From Narthecium ossifragum (taxonomy: Eukaryota > Streptophyta > Magnoliopsida > Dioscoreales > Nartheciaceae), in contig OY986971.1 of assembly GCA_963920575.1 (NCBI GenBank), positions 16,482,492 through 16,546,491 of the forward strand: a DNA stretch of 64,000 nt, in the 5' to 3' direction. The notes beneath the pieces are model-generated. The model was given only the letters and a program-made list of their open reading frames with translations, had not been told where the DNA came from and did no database searches. Below are positions 10,881-22,171 of the stretch, piece after piece (the stretch's first letter is position 1; the number at the start of each line of letters is the position of its first letter). A program made the translations under genes and the position numbers.

Positions 10881-12305
10881 GAATTTTGTATAACTGTTTC
10901 ATTTAGCCCTCGGTACAGGGGAGGTTTTGTCAAAAATTTTTGAAAGAAACTCTAATCATCCGTGTCGTAGGCACGGGCATTCACTAGTAGTGTATATAAT
11001 CTAGGGCACACCTTCTGCCCACTATCTATCTAAACATCCCAAGGGGCATGACTCCCTTAGTTAAACCACGACCCTCACTAGGGCTTAGATACTTATATGT
11101 ATGTAATACATGTATATAAAGCAATCTACTAAAATTACATGGATACTAAGCATACTTCATAATCAAATGCTAATTAAGCTAGAAGATTAGCAACTTAAAA
11201 AAAACTTGTCGAAGTCAAGCAATTAATCTCCCAAAACTTATCAAATCATCATGTATCTACCAAATACTACTAAGAACATCGATTCAGGGTATTAGAAGAG
11301 TTAAACAGGTTACAATTGACTAATCATACCTTAATTATATATGAACGACAAGATAAGGGTATAACCTAGGTTCCACTATGTCCCTCTGATTAATATGAAA
11401 CTTGACATGCATGTTCATTAGTAGCTTCCAAAACATCCACTCGAAATTCGATTTAAACGGATAAGCGAAAATAGATGAAAAGCACACATTTCTGCTTTCG
11501 GCCAAAAATGCGAAAAGAGGCATAAATACCTCAAAAACCTCTCCAATCAAAGCCAAAACTCCTAAAACAATCCTAATTAACCTTGGGGATGATTTACACG
11601 AGGATCATGTTAAACAAAGGTCGAATTTCCATTAAATTAGCTAACTAATTTCTTAATTTCAGTTTCGCAGCAGTCTAGGAAACAATTCACCAAGACTTGT
11701 ATATAAATCCAATAATTATGAAACCAGTGGCAATTGAAAGTCGAAAGGGTGATCTACAACTTTAAACTTGGAAGTTGCTCGAGATCATGCACATACGGTG
11801 CAGAACTCCAGCTCCAACACACCAGTTCAGCTAAAAACAGAGATTAGGGTAAATCCGGGAAAAATAATGTATAAAACCCAAATAAATCTCAATCAAATCT
11901 CCAGAGACTTAAATCAGTAATTTAGCATACTTAGAGGGACTAATTAGCACAAAGAACTCAACAGATCAAACATCCAAACCCTAACTTAAGCTTAACCCAA
12001 AGTTAAGGTAATCCATTGTCATCAGTCCTTGCTAATCCATTGTCATCCGCCGTCCTCTGTCGCCGTCTCCAGCTTGCCGGAGAGCCTCTGGAGTCCTCCC
12101 ACAACCGCAGCAGTTGCCGGAGAAGGAAGAGAGGTTGTCGCGGGAGAGAGAAAGGGAAGGAAGGAGAAGGGGGAGGGGGGCCTCGCTGCCGCCTCCAGGT
12201 CGCCGGGAAAGTGGCCGAAGAAAGAAGAAGTAAGTGCGGGGGAAAGGGAAAGGGGATCGGGCGCGGATAAAGCAGGGGAAGGAAGAGGGGAAGAAAAGAA
12301 AAAGG

Positions 12306-12350
<45 letters not shown>

Positions 12351-12686
12351 GTTAAGCCACTTAAGTGGCTTAGCCGGTTCAGACGAGCCAACTGATCGGA
12401 CTGAACCTGATTTTACTCCAAATTGCGATCTCGTCGTAATCTCATCTGGATCTGATGATCGCGAACGCTCCTACTGAATCTATTCAATCACATACATCAA
12501 TCAAGGCTGTGTGTGCACTACGCGTGTGCGAAACCGACCGCCAAGGTGCAATTTACCAAATTTCCCTTAAGGTCCAAAAACAGCGATGCGATCAACCGAT
12601 CGCATAGTAAGGCTAACTGAGCCAAACCAACCAAGCCAGACCCTCGACCTAACATGGTCGGACCGGGTCGGAGGAACGGGTCCACA

Positions 12687-12735
12687 AATTTTGTTTTTCA
12701 AAAAGAGTCCAATTCACCCCCCTCTTGAACCTTCA
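12687..12735 (+). mobile_element. 5' LTR remnant of Sirevirus-like copia B1
   Basis: The sequence CAAAAAGAGTCCAATTCACC...CTTCA is the reverse complement of the left edge of the B2 LTR at 40211 (TGAAGGTCCAAGAGG), so it is the last ~50 bp of the B1 5' LTR. Everything further left has been lost at the junction with LTR A3. It is followed immediately by the primer binding site. Confidence 0.85.
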
Positions 12736-12737
12736 AT

Positions 12738-12747
12738 TGGTATCAGA
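12738..12747 (+). promoter_or_regulatory. B1 primer binding site (initiator tRNA-Met)
   Basis: TGGTATCAGA, two bases after the LTR end ...CCTTCA, matches the 3' end complement of plant initiator tRNA-Met, the usual primer of copia elements. Confidence 0.85.
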
Positions 12748-12799
12748 TCTAGGTCTCTATTTTAGTAGTATAATAACCCGTAGACGATCCTATCTAGAG

Positions 12800-14541
12800 G
12801 TGAAAAGCATAGAGGGACAAGCTTCCAATATGCCACCATTCTTCAATGGATCAAACTATACGTATTGGAAGGCCAAGATGGAAATATTTATTCAATCAAT
12901 GGATTATTAAGCTTGGTTGGTAATAGAGGATGGACCCTATGCCCCTATGAAAATTGTTGAAGGTAAAGAAGTCCCAAAAACAAAGATTGACTACACCCCA
13001 ATCGATCTCAAAAACCTTCAAACAAATACCAAGCCCAAAAGCTTTCTATTTTGTGCCTTTAGCCCAAGTGAATTCAATAGGGTCTCTACATGCAAATCAG
13101 CAAAAGAGATATGGGACAAGCTTGAGGTTACTTATGAGGGAACAAGCTGAATTAAAGAGTCTAAAATAAGTATGCTTGCACATGAGTATGAACTCTTTTG
13201 CATGAAGAATGATGAAACCATTAGTGAGATATTTACATGTTTTACTAACATATTAAATGTGCTTGAATCTCTTGGAAGAGTTTATGCTAACGATGAATTT
13301 GTGAGAAAGAAACTTAGGTGTCTACCGAAGTCATGGGATCCTAAAGTGACGGCGATCGAAGAAGCCAAGGATGTATCCAAGTTGTCACTCGATGAGCTCA
13401 TGGGTTCCCTCATGACCTATGAGATGAACTTGAAAATAAGCAACGAAGAAGGAGATAAAAAGAAGAAGACGGTTGCTTTCAAGTCATCTAGTAAAGACTC
13501 ATCCGATTCAAGTGAAGGAGATGACGATGAAGAATTGGTGATGATATCAAGAAGAATTCAAAAGATCTTCAAGCGCAAAGGAGGAAAGAAATTCTTCAAG
13601 AAGAAATTCCCCAAAGGTGAAAAATACAATCCTACTTCTTCTAACTCAAATGAAATCATATGTTATGAGTGTAGGAAGTCCGGACACATCAAGTTTGATT
13701 GTCCTCAACTCAAGAAGCCTTCAAAGAAGGAGTTCAAGGAAAAGAAAGCAATGATGGCTACTTGGGGAGAAAGTGATGTGGAGACCTCATCCGATGAAGA
13801 AGAACAAGAGGTAGTCAACATATGCTTAATGGCACACGGAGATGAGGAAGAAGAGAAAAATGAGGTAGAAGATGAGCTTCCATTTGAAGAACTTTTTGAC
13901 TTTACCTAATGATTTCAAGTTCCTTAAAAAGAAATACTATGCTACTTGTAAGGACTTGAAGAAAGTAGAAGAAGAAAAATTAGATGCCATGCATAGGATT
14001 GGAACCATAGAAAAAGAAAACAAATGCATGCTAGCTAGACAACAACTCTTGTGACACTAGTGACACATTTGAGAAGGAACTCAAGGACACTCAATATGAG
14101 CTCACCATATTGAAGAACACAAACTATGATATGCAAAGGGAACTCATCTACTTAAGGAAATCCAAGAGACATCTCACTGTTGAGGTTGATGACTTAAAGA
14201 TCACTCTATCTAAATTTGTGAAGAGTAGATACAAGCTAGATGAGATCCTAGATAGCCAAAGGAGCTCCTTAAATAAGGAAGGAATTGGCTACAATCCTAG
14301 GAAGATGAACAACCAAAAGAAGACTAGCTTTGTTAAAGCTTCTTGTCAACCTCCTAAGGTAGCACAAGCACTCACTTGTCACTATTGTTGCAAGGTAGGT
14401 CACATTGCACCTAATTGTTATCTCATGAAACATGCCAGTGCTAAATCCTTTTGGAAACCTAAGCATGCTACATCTACTTATATTTCTAGAACAAATGCTA
14501 AAGGACCCAAAAAGATTTGGGTATCAAAAATCAAGACTTGA
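12800..14541 (+). pseudogene. Copia B1 gag (Sirevirus-like), broken
   Basis: Capsid region: PPFFNGSNYTYWKAKMEIFIQS near 12832-12900, then MLAHEYELFCMKNDETISEIF and LRCLPKSWDPKVTAIEEAKD (13172-13370). A charged linker SSDSSEGDDDEELVMI precedes the CCHC zinc knuckle CYECRKSGHIKFDC (about 13660-13702). A second CCHC knuckle, CHYCCKVGHIAPNC (about 14377-14418), follows a coiled-coil-like K/E region. Breaks: the start codon seen in B2 (ATGGAAAAC) is GTGAAAAGC here, stops near 12908 and 13148, a stop near 13907, and another near 14052. The capsid-knuckle arrangement and the env-like ORF of its sister B2 place it with SIRE/Maximus elements. Confidence 0.88.
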
Positions 14542-14556
14542 GTTTGATTTGTAGGA

Positions 14557-15149
14557 GTGCTTGAGATCCAAGATCAAGACAAATTCAAAAGCTACCTTGA
14601 TAGTGGATGCTCAAGACACATGATGGGAGAAAGGAGCATGTTCTCAACCTTTCAATCCAAAGATGGAGGAATGGTGATCTTTGGAGACAATGCAAAAGGA
14701 AAAATAATTGACATTGACAATATTGGTAAAACCTCTTCCACTATTATTGAAAATGTTCTTTTAGTCGAAGGTTTGAAACACAATTTACTTAGCATCAGTC
14801 AATTATGTGACAAAGGTAACAAAGTTATTTCTGAAAATTCAAAATGCTATGTTAAGAATGCTATTAGTGATAAAATCATACTAGTTGGTCATCGTGATGG
14901 AAACGTTTATACATTCTATCTTAATGATCTTGTTTACCATGATGAAATATGCCTTAGTGTTTTAAATGATAATTCTTGGTTATGGCATAGGAGACTTGGA
15001 CATGCTCACATGGATTTAATTTCCAAACTCTCTCGAAAAGACCTTGTTCTCAGACTTCCCAAGATCAAATTCGAGAAAGAAAAGATTTGTGACGCATATC
15101 AAAGAGGAAAACAAGTAAAATCCTCTTTCAAGCATAAAGATGTAGTTTC
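14557..15149 (+). pseudogene. Copia B1 protease and GAG-pre-integrase domain
   Basis: Protease active site LDSGCSRHM at about 14596-14622 (aspartate intact), followed by the VEGLKHNLLSISQLCDKGN block and the GAG-pre-integrase motif LWHRRLGHAHMD (about 14978-15013). The gene is cut at 15149 by insertion of element B2. The B1 reading resumes at 41149 after one copy of the duplicated GTTTC. Confidence 0.9.
15145..15149 (+). repeat. Target-site duplication of B2 (GTTTC)
   Basis: GTTTC at 15145-15149 and again at 41149-41153. Removing one copy and everything between restores GATGTAGTTTCCACCACAAG, which is the order seen on the reverse strand in B2 itself (21145-21165 region). This proves that B2 is one insertion event. 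Confidence 0.93.
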
Positions 15150-16203
15150 TAAAGGTCCAAGAGGGGGTGAATTAGACTCTTTTCGGAAAACTAGATTAAT
15201 AGGAAAATCATGTAGGAGAGAGCTAACACCTTAAATGCTTGTAAATGAAATGAAAACTAAAGCAAAATAGCATGCAAGAATAATATGAAGGAAGGTTAGA
15301 GAGATGGCACCGATTTTATAGTGGTTCGACCCAACTCTTGGTCTACGTCCACTTCTCTCAAGGCTCCCCTTGAGGTTCCACTACTTGCAAATCGGTTACA
15401 AGCTTTACCTCCAAGTTTCCTGGTGCTTGGTGACCTTACACTCACAGCCACTTGCTATTGAATAACTCTCAAAGAACCTCTTCACACTTGAAGAAGGTTT
15501 ACAAAGGTTGTAGCTCAAAAGAGAATGAGTAGAAACTCTTGCTAAGACTTGCTCAGATGATCTCAATAATAATGATAAAAGTTGTGGCAAGTTTACAACA
15601 TAGGACTACTTATATCTAGGCTTCAACCAGCACAACAAGGACCTCCAACGACTCTCTGCAACTCTCCAACGGCTAGTTTTTTTACTCTGTGCGTTGCTGG
15701 CGGTCGATCCATGCATTGTCCGTCATGTACAAAAACTCAGTATTTTTGATCGACGGCCGATCCATGCATCGTCCGTCACGCCTCACGATCGACCATGACA
15801 TCGACCGTCACATCGTCCGTCAGCCGCTATCAAGAAAATGGCTTCCCACGGTTGATGGTCCGATCGACCGTCGATTCTTCACTTTTCTTCATAAATGCTC
15901 CACGGTCGACCGCCGCATCGTCCGTCAGGCTCTGTCAAGAAAATGGCTTCCCACGGTCGATGCATCGATCGACCGTGAGCCATCAATATATTTTGCCAAG
16001 TATGGTGCATCCAACGTTCAACCACACGGTCGATCCATGGATCAACCGTTACATTCCCACGGTCGATCCATGCATCGACCGTTAGTACAAAATTGACTTA
16101 AATATTGAATTTAAGATTTCCAATTAAAGGGGTAATAAATATTAAACATATATTTTATCATTTAATGTGTATTGGCATCATCAAAACAAGGTTAGGATCA
16201 ACA
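15150..16203 (-). mobile_element. Copia B2 3' LTR (left in the window)
   Basis: 1,054 bp; pairs with the 5' LTR at 40211-41148. In element orientation it runs from TGTTGATCC to the position of ...CCTTCA (last base pair mutated: TA instead of TG at 15150). It holds a dense array of GGTCGATCC / GATCGACCGT words at 15704-16084 and a TATA-like TTATAT at 15610-15615 on the opposite strand, array upstream of TATA. It is about 115 bp longer than its partner through an extra copy of the 'cacggtcgac...gtcaagaaaatgg' unit. Confidence 0.9.
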
Positions 16204-16221
16204 ATCTCCCCCTTTTTGATG
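16204..16221 (-). promoter_or_regulatory. B2 polypurine tract
   Basis: On the minus strand the sequence reads ATCAAAAAGGGGGAGATT directly before the LTR start TGTTGATCC. This is the purine-rich plus-strand primer typical of Sirevirus-like elements. Confidence 0.8.
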
Positions 16222-16659
16222 ATGACAATCCTTTTAAATGTGATGATAAAATTTTTTGACTCCCCCTTAATCAATGCATCCATTTCTGTCAAGAAATGTG
16301 TTCTAAAGTGAATTATCAAGATGCACATAAGTCATATATCTCTAAAATGATATGAGAAGTTCCATTAAAGATATGTTGAAAGAATAGTTTGGATTTTAGC
16401 ATGTTCACTTCTTTACAATAATAACATTTAAAGTTTTATGAAGTGATTTCATATTCAACATTGAGATTAAAACATTGTACATAACAATATCCAAACACAT
16501 TTGCGTTTCATTCAAAAGATTCCAACACTTAGATATAATACTTCCATTCAAAATCATTCGGAAAACTTTGGATTTACAAGACTTTCATTTCAAAACAAGG
16601 TTTTCCAAAATACAAGAGTAAAAATATGAAATGTAGGGCTATTATTCAACATTCATTCA
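16222..16659 (-). other. B2 3' untranslated region
   Basis: AT-rich non-coding stretch between the env-like ORF and the polypurine tract. It contains a second purine cluster on the minus strand (16664-16682, AAAGGGGGAGAAAA) just at the ORF end. Sirevirus-like elements are known for extra polypurine copies here. Nothing else seen. Confidence 0.5.
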
Positions 16660-18126
16660 TCACACTTTTTCTCCCCCTTTGGCATCATCAAAAAGAAGTA
16701 AGAAGTATGGGGATTTAGGATCAATCAACTGAAGGTGTGGTAGGTGAGAATTCAGTTTTGATGTAGAAAAAATGTCTTCAAGTTGCTTTGATATCTTTGC
16801 TTGATAAGCCATGATTTGTGCTTGGATAGTCTTGATGTCACCTTGATTCACTTTCATTCTTTCCAGTCTAGCTTCAAGATCATCAAGTCTTTGTGCCGTG
16901 TTGCGATGAGCTCGGCTATGGGAAGATTCTCCTTGATTTCCTTCAAGTTTAGGCTCTCCCCCTAAGTTTTCCTCATCATGCGCTTCTAGATGCTCACCTT
17001 CCTCATCACCACTGACATCAGGAAAACCGAGGCCTAAAGCACGTTTGGCGGCCTTCATCCTTTTATAGGTAGATTTGTTGAAGGGTTGAGAAAGGGGTTT
17101 TCTTTCATCAACAACTAGGTTGAGGGTAAGGGCTTGGAAAATTCTTGTTAGAAGCCCCCCAAAAGGTAGTGATTGCATAGCATTAAAGTTAAGCATCTCC
17201 TTGATAAGGAGATAACCTAGGTTTAGAGGTTTCCTCCTAACCATACAAGAAAGAACATAGGCATAGATGGGCTTCAAGTGATCATGGTGGCCAAGCTTAG
17301 GAAAAAGATTTGTTCCTAGAAAGTGGGTAAGCTCCCTAAATTGTTGGTATAGGCTATTTAATTCTATAGGATTTTTCTTAACTAGGACAACCTTAAGGAT
17401 TGTCTTTCTCCCTTGTTTATCTTTATCAATTCTGTTGAGATCCTCATAAGAAGTAAAGTATATGCACTCTCCTTGATTTGGTGCATCTAGTAACTCATTC
17501 AATCATTCTACGGTAATCTTCAATTCATTTCCATAGATATAGCTACTAAGGGCCACACATCCTTCTTCATCAATACTTTCAGTAAGATTGTAATAAAAAT
17601 ATCGAACAATTTTAGGATAAATGTACTGAGGCATCTCTAAGAATTTCCTCCAACCCATATCTGTGAAAAATCGTTCAACTACATATTCCTTTCCTATAGG
17701 CAATTGAAGAGCTCTACCCGAGACTACAAACTTATCCTTAAATTCAGGCCAGGAGTTATACCCATCCTTATCTAGGAATAAGTAGTTATCGTAGGAAAGA
17801 GTAGGTGGAGGATTAGATGAAGACACGCCATGCAAAACTTTGGTTTTCTTCGTCCCGGTATGTTGCTTTGCTACTGCGGTCTTCCTTTTCCCAGCTTGAC
17901 TTGGTTCCTCAGGTGGAGGAGGGCTGGCATTCTTCGTGTGAGGCATGGTGCACGGCCTGGTTAGGGTTTTGAGAGGGGAAGAGTAGATCGTGGTTTTGAG
18001 AGAGGAAGAGCAGCGGGTTGCGGTCATTGAAGGAGCTAGGACACGGTCGAACCAGGAGTTAAAATGAAGAGGAGATTGGGTGAGGTGTTTATAGGGTAGA
18101 TGTGCAAATGACTGAAAAACCCTCAC
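16660..18126 (-). pseudogene. B2 additional ORF (env-like / plant transposon-protein domain), with one in-frame stop
   Basis: Located between pol and the 3' LTR, in the sense direction of the element. The reading frame is continuous over about 487 codons except for a single TGA at 17505-17503. The first methionine of the conserved part may be at 17946, since the region upstream overlaps promoter-like GATC-array DNA. Visible parts: a basic Ser/Pro/Lys-rich start, a tract with EYVVERFFTDMGWRKFL, an acidic linker, and a predicted coiled coil (RLDDLEARLERMKV, about residues 410-440). It resembles the 'putative plant transposon protein' type of extra ORF found in Sirevirus-like and other plant retroelements. 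I do not see a clear signal peptide or transmembrane helix, so a true envelope role is not supported. Confidence 0.65.
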
Positions 18127-18700
18127 TTAAGTTGTCACACGGTCCGTGGCGGTCGATCCATGAGTTTGGCGGTCGACCGTCACGAACATTTTGTGTAAAA
18201 AAGCAATCGCACGGTCGATCCAACGAAGTTGGCGGTCGACCGTCGCGAGCAATATGTGTAGTATTTAAGTCGCACGGTCAATCCGAGGAAGTTGGCGGTC
18301 GACCGTGGCACACACTAGGTCTAAAAATGAAAGCCCACAGTCGATCCAAAGAGTTGGCGGTCAACCGTCCAGTGCGATGTACGCACGGTGTCCAGTACGA
18401 TGTACGAACGGTCGACCGTCAGGAAGTCTGGATCGACCGTCAGTTCCAGAAAGTGAGTTTTGAAATTCAATTTAAAATCATTTTTAAATCAAAAAATCAC
18501 AAAATTTTGTATACACGTGTAACTAAATATTATGAGCTAAAAACCACTCATCAATCATGATATTGACTTAATTTACCAAACTTTAGCATTCAAGTTGGAT
18601 ATGGTATGAAAAATAGATAAAGAGGTGACCATACCTTTTCCTTTTAGCTCATTTATTTTGGACATCCCGAGCTCCCTTAGTAGATATTGAAATCTGTCTT
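18127..18700 (-). repeat. B2 pol-to-env spacer with GGTCGATC palindrome array
   Basis: Between 18140 and 18443 there are about ten words of the form GGTCGATCC or GTCGACCGT in alternating orientation, spaced 20-60 bp with 'gttggcggtcgaccgtc' units. The homologous B1 spacer (49990-50180) has a decayed version. It lies just upstream of the env-like ORF in the reading direction, where a subgenomic promoter could sit. No protein is supported. Confidence 0.8.
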
Positions 18701-18715
18701 CACTCAAGGGTTTGG

Positions 18716-20297
18716 TTAGAAATCTGCAATTTGGTGTTCGGTGCTAACAAATTCAAGTGCAATATCTCCTTTTTGTGTGTGATCACGAAGGAAATGGTGT
18801 CGAATTTCTATGTGCTTTGTTATAGAATGTAGGATGGGATTTTTAGATAAGCTTATGGCACTAGTGTTGTCACATCTAATGGGTATTTTGCCTACATGTA
18901 TGTTGTAATCTACCAATTGCATTTTCATCCAAAGTAATTGTGCACAACAACTGCCCGCCGCAATGTATTCTGCTTCGGCGGTGGATAAAGCAACTGAATT
19001 TTGCTTCTTGGAGAACCAAGAAACAAGTGCATGACCAAGAAAGTGACATGTACCACTTGTGCTTTTTCTATCAAGCCTACATCCGGCAAAATCCGCATCG
19101 GAGTAGCCAATTAAATCAAAAGATGATCTTCTAGGATACCACAAACCATAATTTTGGGTTCCTATTAGATATCTAAAGATCCACTTGACCGCAACCAAAT
19201 GAGATTCCTTAGGATAAGATTGATATCTAGCACAAAAGCAAACACTAAACATGATGTCCGGTCTACTAGCGGTCAAATAGAGTAAAGAACCAATCATCCC
19301 TCTATAAAGTGTTTGTTCAACGGGTTTCCCATCTTCATCCTTGTCTAATTTGAGTGTTGTACACATGGGGGTTCTATAAATTTTGGATTCAACAAAATCA
19401 CATTTCTTGAGTAGGTCTCTAGTGTATTTGGCTTGATTTACAAAGATCCCTCCTCGAGTTTGTATGATTTGTAAACAAAAATAATTGAGTTCACCCATCA
19501 AACTCATCTCAAACTCACTTTGCATACATGTGGCAAATTCTTCACAAAGTTTATCATTTATAGAACCAAAATTAATTTCATCCACATAAATTTGAACCAA
19601 GAGCAAATCTTTGCCTTTTGATTTGGTAAATAATGTAGTATCAATTTTTCCTCTACAAAAATCATTATTCATCAAGAATTTGCTAAGATTTTCATACCAA
19701 GCTCTAGGAGCTTGTTTTAATCCATACAAGGCTTTAGTGAGCTTGAATACATGATCTTCTCAATTTGTAGTCTTTAAATCCGGGGGGTTGTTCAACATAG
19801 ACTTCTTCCTTTAGTAAACCATTCAAAAAGGCACTCTTAACATCCATTTGAAATAATTTGAAATCTTTGTAAGATGCAAAAGCTAGAAGTAGTCTTATTG
19901 CCTCAAGTTTAGCTACCGGTGCAAAAGTCTCATCAAAATCAATTCCTTCTTGTTGATTGAACCCTTTTCCAACAAGTCTAGCTTTATTCCTTGTAATTGT
20001 CCCTGATTCATCCATTTTGTTTCTAAAAATCCATTTAGTACCAATAATGGGATGATCATAAGGTCTAGGTACCAAATTCCAAACTTCATTTCTTTCAAAT
20101 TGATTCAACTCTTCTTGCATTGCTAAGATCCAATGATCATCCTCTAGTGCTTCCTCAATCGTCTTGGGCTCAATTTGAGATAGGAAGGCTAGATTCGCAC
20201 ATGCATTTAATGAAGATTTAGTTTGGATTCCTCTTGATGGTTCACCAATTATCAATTCCTTTGGGTGTGAAGATGCATATTTCCAATCTTTTGGCAA
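18716..20297 (-). pseudogene. Copia B2 reverse transcriptase-RNase H
   Basis: RT begins with [21 protein letters not shown] and [19 protein letters not shown], then [42 protein letters not shown] and [15 protein letters not shown]. The catalytic box reads IYVDEINFGS, where YVDD is expected, so the second aspartate is changed. RNase H shows STAEAEYIAAGSCCAQLLW and CDNTSAISLSKNPI. There is a frame break near 19734 and a stop near 18716 at the ADILTKPL-like end. Confidence 0.9.
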
Positions 20298-20369
20298 ATC
20301 ATGATGTTGATCACTAGGTATAATTTCAAAGGATTCCTCAAATCTATCATTTAATTCTTCAACATCATT

Positions 20370-21112
20370 TTAGGTTTCATCTACTACAATTTTTGAATTG
20401 TCATTAGGAATATCATTATTTTTACCATCAATTCTACTAGGAGCTATAATCATTTCATCAAAAGTAACATGCATTGATTCTTCAACCACTAATGTTCTTT
20501 TATTAAAGATTCTATAGCTTTTGCTTCTCTCCGAGTATCCAAGAAAAACTCCTTCATCGGATCTAGGATCAAATTTTCCAAGATTATCCTTGCCATGTTC
20601 AAGATAAAACATTTGCAACCAAAAGCTCTAAAGTACCCAATATTTGGAATTCTTCCTTTCCAAAGCTCATAAGGGGTTTTCTTCAAAATGGGTCTCAAAG
20701 TTACTCTATTAATCACATGGCAAGAAGTATCAATTGCTTCGGCCCAAAAATACTTAGTAAGATTATTCTCACATAATAGAGTTCTAGCCATGTCTTGTAG
20801 GGTTCTATTTTTCCTTTCAACAACACCATTTTGTTGAGGGGTTCTAGGTGATAAGAAGTTATGGGAAATCCCGTTGTCATTGCAAAACGTTTCTAGATGG
20901 GAATTCTTGAATTCTCCTCCATGGTCACTTCTAATGCATGTAATGAGAATACCTTTCTCATTTTGGACTCTTCTACAAAAGTTGGTGAATTCCTCAAAGA
21001 CTTCATCTTTGTGTGCAAGGAAAATCACCCAAGTGCACCTAGTGTAGTCATCTACTAAAACAAAACCAAGTGTACCTAAGCTTGTAGGTTTGGTTGGTCC
21101 AAAAAGGTCCAT
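20370..21112 (-). pseudogene. Copia B2 integrase core
   Basis: MDLFGPTKPTS (first D), RSDHGGEFKN (second D), and GVVERKNRTLQDMARTLL (E) show the full DDE triad, followed by NKRTLVVEESMHVTFDE of the integrase C-terminal region. Frame changes occur near 20600 and at the 21112 start; a few codons after SLG differ from B1 (GGSSY lost). Confidence 0.88.
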
Positions 21113-21187
21113 GTGAATGAGTTCTAATGCTCTTGTGGTGGAAACTATATCTTTAGGCTTGAAAGAGGATTTTACTTGTTTTCCTCT

Positions 21188-21739
21188 TTAACATGCATCA
21201 CAAATCTTATCTTTCTTAAATTTGATCTTGGGAAGTCCAAGAACAAGGTCTTTTCGAGAAAGTTTGGATATTAAATCCATGTGTGCATGTCCAAGCCTTC
21301 TATGCCATAACCATGAATTATCATTTAACACACTAAAGCAGACATCATTATGGCAAACAAGATCATTAAGATAAAATGTGTATACATTACCATCACGATG
21401 ACCTACTAGCAAGATTTTATCACTAAGAGCATTCTTAACATAGCATTTTGAATCTTCAAAAATAACTTTGTTACCTCTATCACATAATTGACTAATGCTA
21501 AGCAAGTTATGTTTCAAACCTTCAACTAAGAGAACTTTTTCAATAATAATGGAAGAGGTTTTACCAATATTGCCAATCCCAATAATTTTTCCTTTTCCAT
21601 TATCTCCAAAGGTCTCCATTCCTCCATCTTTAGATTGAAAGGTTGACAACATGCTCCTTTCACCCGTCATATGTCTTGAGCATCCACTATTAAGGGACCA
21701 TCTTTTAGCCTTTGTGTTGGTCTTGATCTTGGATCTCAT
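21188..21739 (-). pseudogene. Copia B2 protease and GAG-pre-integrase
   Basis: Protease region with LNSGCSRHM where B1 has LDSGCSRHM, so the catalytic aspartate is an asparagine. This is a G-to-A change, equivalent to C-to-T on the other strand. The VEGLKHNLLSISQLCDRGN and LWHRRLGHAHMD blocks follow. A stop near 21188 separates it from the integrase. Confidence 0.88.
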
Positions 21740-21759
21740 GCATTCCTACAAATAGGAGA

Positions 21760-22170
21760 TTAAACCTTGATTTTTGGTACCCAAATCTTTTTGGGTCCAT
21801 TTGCATTAGTACTATGCATAAGAGACGAAGATGAATGTCTAGGTGCCAAAATTTTCTTAACATTAGCATGCCTCATTAGATAGCAACTAGGTGCAATGTG
21901 AACTACTTTGCAACAATAATGACATATAGGTGCTTGTGCTACCTTAGGAGGATGAGAAGAAGCTTTAACAAAGTTAGTCTTCTTTTGGTTGTTCACCTTC
22001 CTAGGGTTGTAGCCAATTCCTTCCTTGTTTAAGGAGTTCCATTGGCTATCAAGGATCTCATCTAACTTGTCTCTACTCTTCACGAATTTAGCTATAGTGA
22101 TTTTTAAGTCATTAACCTCAAGAGTGAGATCTCTCTTGGATTTCCTGAAGAAGATAAGTTCCCTTTGCAT
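21760..22170 (-). pseudogene. Copia B2 gag, C-terminal part
   Basis: Reads on from the coiled-coil region (LEVNDLKITIAKFVKSRDKL) to the second zinc knuckle CHYCCKVVHIAPSC (one H/G position altered). It is the C-terminal half of the gag gene whose N-terminal half lies at 36365-37704. The CACTA transposon separates the two. Alignment to B1 gag at 14110-14541 is collinear. Confidence 0.88.
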
Positions 22171-22171
22171 A

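Larger units (their letters stand above)
6165..10987 (+). mobile_element. Non-autonomous Helitron H1 with captured gene fragments
   Basis: The right end has the Helitron signature: a hairpin CCGTGTC-gta-GGCACGG (10960-10976), then 7 nt, then CTAG at 10984-10987 followed by host T. A matching left end is TCTATTATATAAGG at 6165, preceded by host A, which gives the A|T insertion site expected for Helitrons. No Rep/helicase ORF is present, so it is non-autonomous. It carries fragments of at least two genes with GT-AG introns (WD40 piece near 6623; desaturase exons at 9891 and 10055). Most of the interior (7130-10950) is AT-rich and intron-like. The left end is less certain than the right. Confidence 0.72.
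5416..12686 (-). mobile_element. LTR-A copy A3 (subfamily II), split by a Helitron
   Basis: Two arms, 5416-6164 and 10988-12686, together about 2.45 kb, read as one LTR-A copy. The left arm starts abruptly at CTACTCTACGGCACACTGAA, which corresponds to about 415 bp into copy A4 (38158), so its outer end is lost against the G1 LTR. The right arm has the family features: the plant-gene-like purine block, (GA)n at 12310-12345, the GTGTGTGC...GTGCAATTTACCAAATT block at 12510-12560, and a degenerate terminus CGGGTCCACA. Both arms are non-coding; ORFs at 12016-12391 are (GA)n/(CT)n artefacts. Confidence 0.75.

Noticed and set aside
12016..12391. ORFs of 84-119 codons on both strands
   Set aside because: Encoded by (GA)n/(CT)n and purine-rich LTR sequence, repeated in other LTR-A copies without frame conservation.
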